Origin: an uncultured Rhodocyclaceae bacterium
GTDB lineage: Bacteria > Pseudomonadota > Gammaproteobacteria > Burkholderiales > Rhodocyclaceae
Assembly (NCBI GenBank): GCA_903950295.1
Contig: CAJBAP010000410.1
Location: 1-6,406 of the forward strand
Direction of reading: 5' to 3'
Length of the DNA: 6,406 nt
Notes under the pieces: model-generated
Seen by the model: the letters and a program-made list of their open reading frames with translations, nothing else
Told to the model about the DNA's origin: nothing
Database searches by the model: none
Position numbers and translations under genes: made by a program
Shown here: in pieces, positions 5,756 to 6,406 of the stretch
Layout: every line of letters starts with the position of its first letter
How positions within the stretch are numbered: the stretch's first letter is position 1

Positions 5756-6406
5756 TCAAGTCATTTGTTTGAGGCATTGCACCTGCTTCTTCTTGGCCTT
5801 CTTCTGCTTTCCGGCAGAGTTGCTCTTGTCGGAATCTTTTGTGGTTTTCGCATTATCGTTTCCCGTCTGGCTTTCCGAGTTTGATGAACCAAACTGGCCT
5901 GCATCGCCACCACTAGTCTGGTCACTAACCTGATCGTTTTGCTGGATATCCTGCAACAAAATAGATATTGTCGATTGGTCGCCAGCAGTAGCTAATGCGG
6001 ACACGACTTCCTGCGTAGCAGCAGGGGTGACATCGGTTCTGAGGATAGCCAATGTTCCAAAGACAAAACTGTTACTCACGCTGCCAGCGTTCCAGCCGAC
6101 CAGACCATCATAGTTGCTGTACCCGCTCACCCAACCGCCGCTAACAGAGCAGTCGCTGATACTGCCGCCGTAGTCGTTCACGCCCACCAAACCGCCTACA
6201 TCTGTAGCTCCGAGGGCATATCCTCGACTACCGAAATTGACGTAACTGTTGGTGATTGAGCCGCCGTTCCAACCTGCCAACCCTCCCACCTGGGCAGTCG
6301 CGCCGGTCACGGAAGTGTCGCTGACATGGCTGGTGTCGATGTTCCCCTGGTTGCTGCCCACCAGTCCGCCCACCGAATCCGCTCCACCACTCACCACACT
6401 GCCGCT
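5756..6406 (-). CDS. GLUG-repeat secreted adhesin/exoprotein (probable two-partner-secretion TpsA type), C-terminal part
   Basis: The frame is open from the right edge to the TGA at 5758-5756, giving the last 216 residues of a larger protein; a GTG near the edge is not taken as a start because the same repeat pattern runs through it. Four GLUG-type repeats of 28-30 residues begin at visible residues 12, 40, 70 and 99: VGGLVGSNQGNI, VGGLAGWNGGSI, VGGLVGVNDYGGSI and YDGLVGWNAGSV, each followed by a TSHV/NSYV/DCSV/NSFV-like strand, as in beta-helical surface proteins. A Ser/Asn/Gln/Asp-rich hydrophilic tail follows (about 155-198). The end is Lys-rich with a single near-terminal Cys (GKQKKAKKKQVQCLKQMT). 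No autotransporter beta-barrel or sortase signal is present, which points to export by a separate TpsB-type pore and retention or release through the tail; that is inference. One sampled stretch is lower in G+C than the neighbouring genes, which fits horizontal transfer or simply the Asn/Ser/Lys-rich content. Confidence 0.82.
   Translation of the reverse strand, partial: SGSVVSGGADSVGGLVGSNQGNIDTSHVSDTSVTGATAQVGGLAGWNGGSITNSYVNFGSRGYALGATDVGGLVGVNDYGGSISDCSVSGGWVSGYSNYDGLVGWNAGSVSNSFVFGTLAILRTDVTPAATQEVVSALATAGDQSTISILLQDIQQNDQVSDQTSGGDAGQFGSSNSESQTGNDNAKTTKDSDKSNSAGKQKKAKKKQVQCLKQMT

Noticed and set aside
6395..6397. GTG as the start of the exoprotein
   Set aside because: The frame continues without a stop to the window edge and the codon lies inside the repeat region, so the gene almost certainly starts beyond the window.
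5756..6406. GLUG repeats as a CRISPR-like or DNA-level tandem array
   Set aside because: The periodicity is in the protein and the units differ in length and DNA sequence, with no conserved repeat and spacer pattern.

Overview
The window reads as chromosomal DNA of a high-G+C Gram-negative bacterium, most likely a betaproteobacterium (Rhodocyclales or a relative). This is inferred from the style of the proteins (IlvD, an Old Yellow Enzyme, a CheZ-like protein, a GLUG-repeat exoprotein) and from base composition. One sampled 60-base stretch in the reductase gene is about 63% G+C, against about 48% in one sampled stretch of the exoprotein gene. Genus cannot be fixed from the sequence alone.

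Layout. Four minus-strand genes fill the left two thirds and are transcribed leftwards. In transcription order they are ilvD (dihydroxy-acid dehydratase, 3831 to 1984), a 139-residue protein of unknown function whose start codon overlaps the ilvD stop as ATGA (1987 to 1568), a CheZ-like CheY-phosphatase with a lysine-rich N-terminal tail (1528 to 965), and the N-terminal 301 codons of a DUF255/YyaL-type thioredoxin-domain protein that runs off the left edge (905 to 1). The gap before the last gene holds a dyad that closely fits the type-1 IscR (Fe-S sensor) operator, so that gene may have its own iron-sulfur-responsive promoter.

A divergent control region (3832-3945) separates ilvD from a plus-strand pair: an Old Yellow Enzyme-family FMN ene-reductase (3946-5040) and a PaaI-like hotdog thioesterase (5080-5550). 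The 39-base gap between them suggests one transcript. A 205-base convergent spacer follows, holding a dispersed repeat, a possible terminator and a perfect 7+1+7 palindrome. The right edge holds the 3' end of a minus-strand gene for a large secreted adhesin-like protein, with four GLUG repeats and a Lys-rich tail with a near-terminal Cys.

How the genes relate. IlvD serves branched-chain amino acid synthesis and is itself an Fe-S enzyme. The plus-strand pair looks like reductive and thioesterase steps on an unsaturated carbonyl or acyl-CoA substrate, but no substrate can be named. No CRISPR array, tRNA, rRNA or intact mobile element was seen. Nothing here is clearly a new multi-gene system. 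The best leads are the IscR-like site before the DUF255 gene, the CheZ-like protein with a histone-H1-like tail, the translationally coupled unknown gene behind ilvD, and a 25-base repeat found in the two plus-strand-flanking spacers and, in looser form, inside ilvD.
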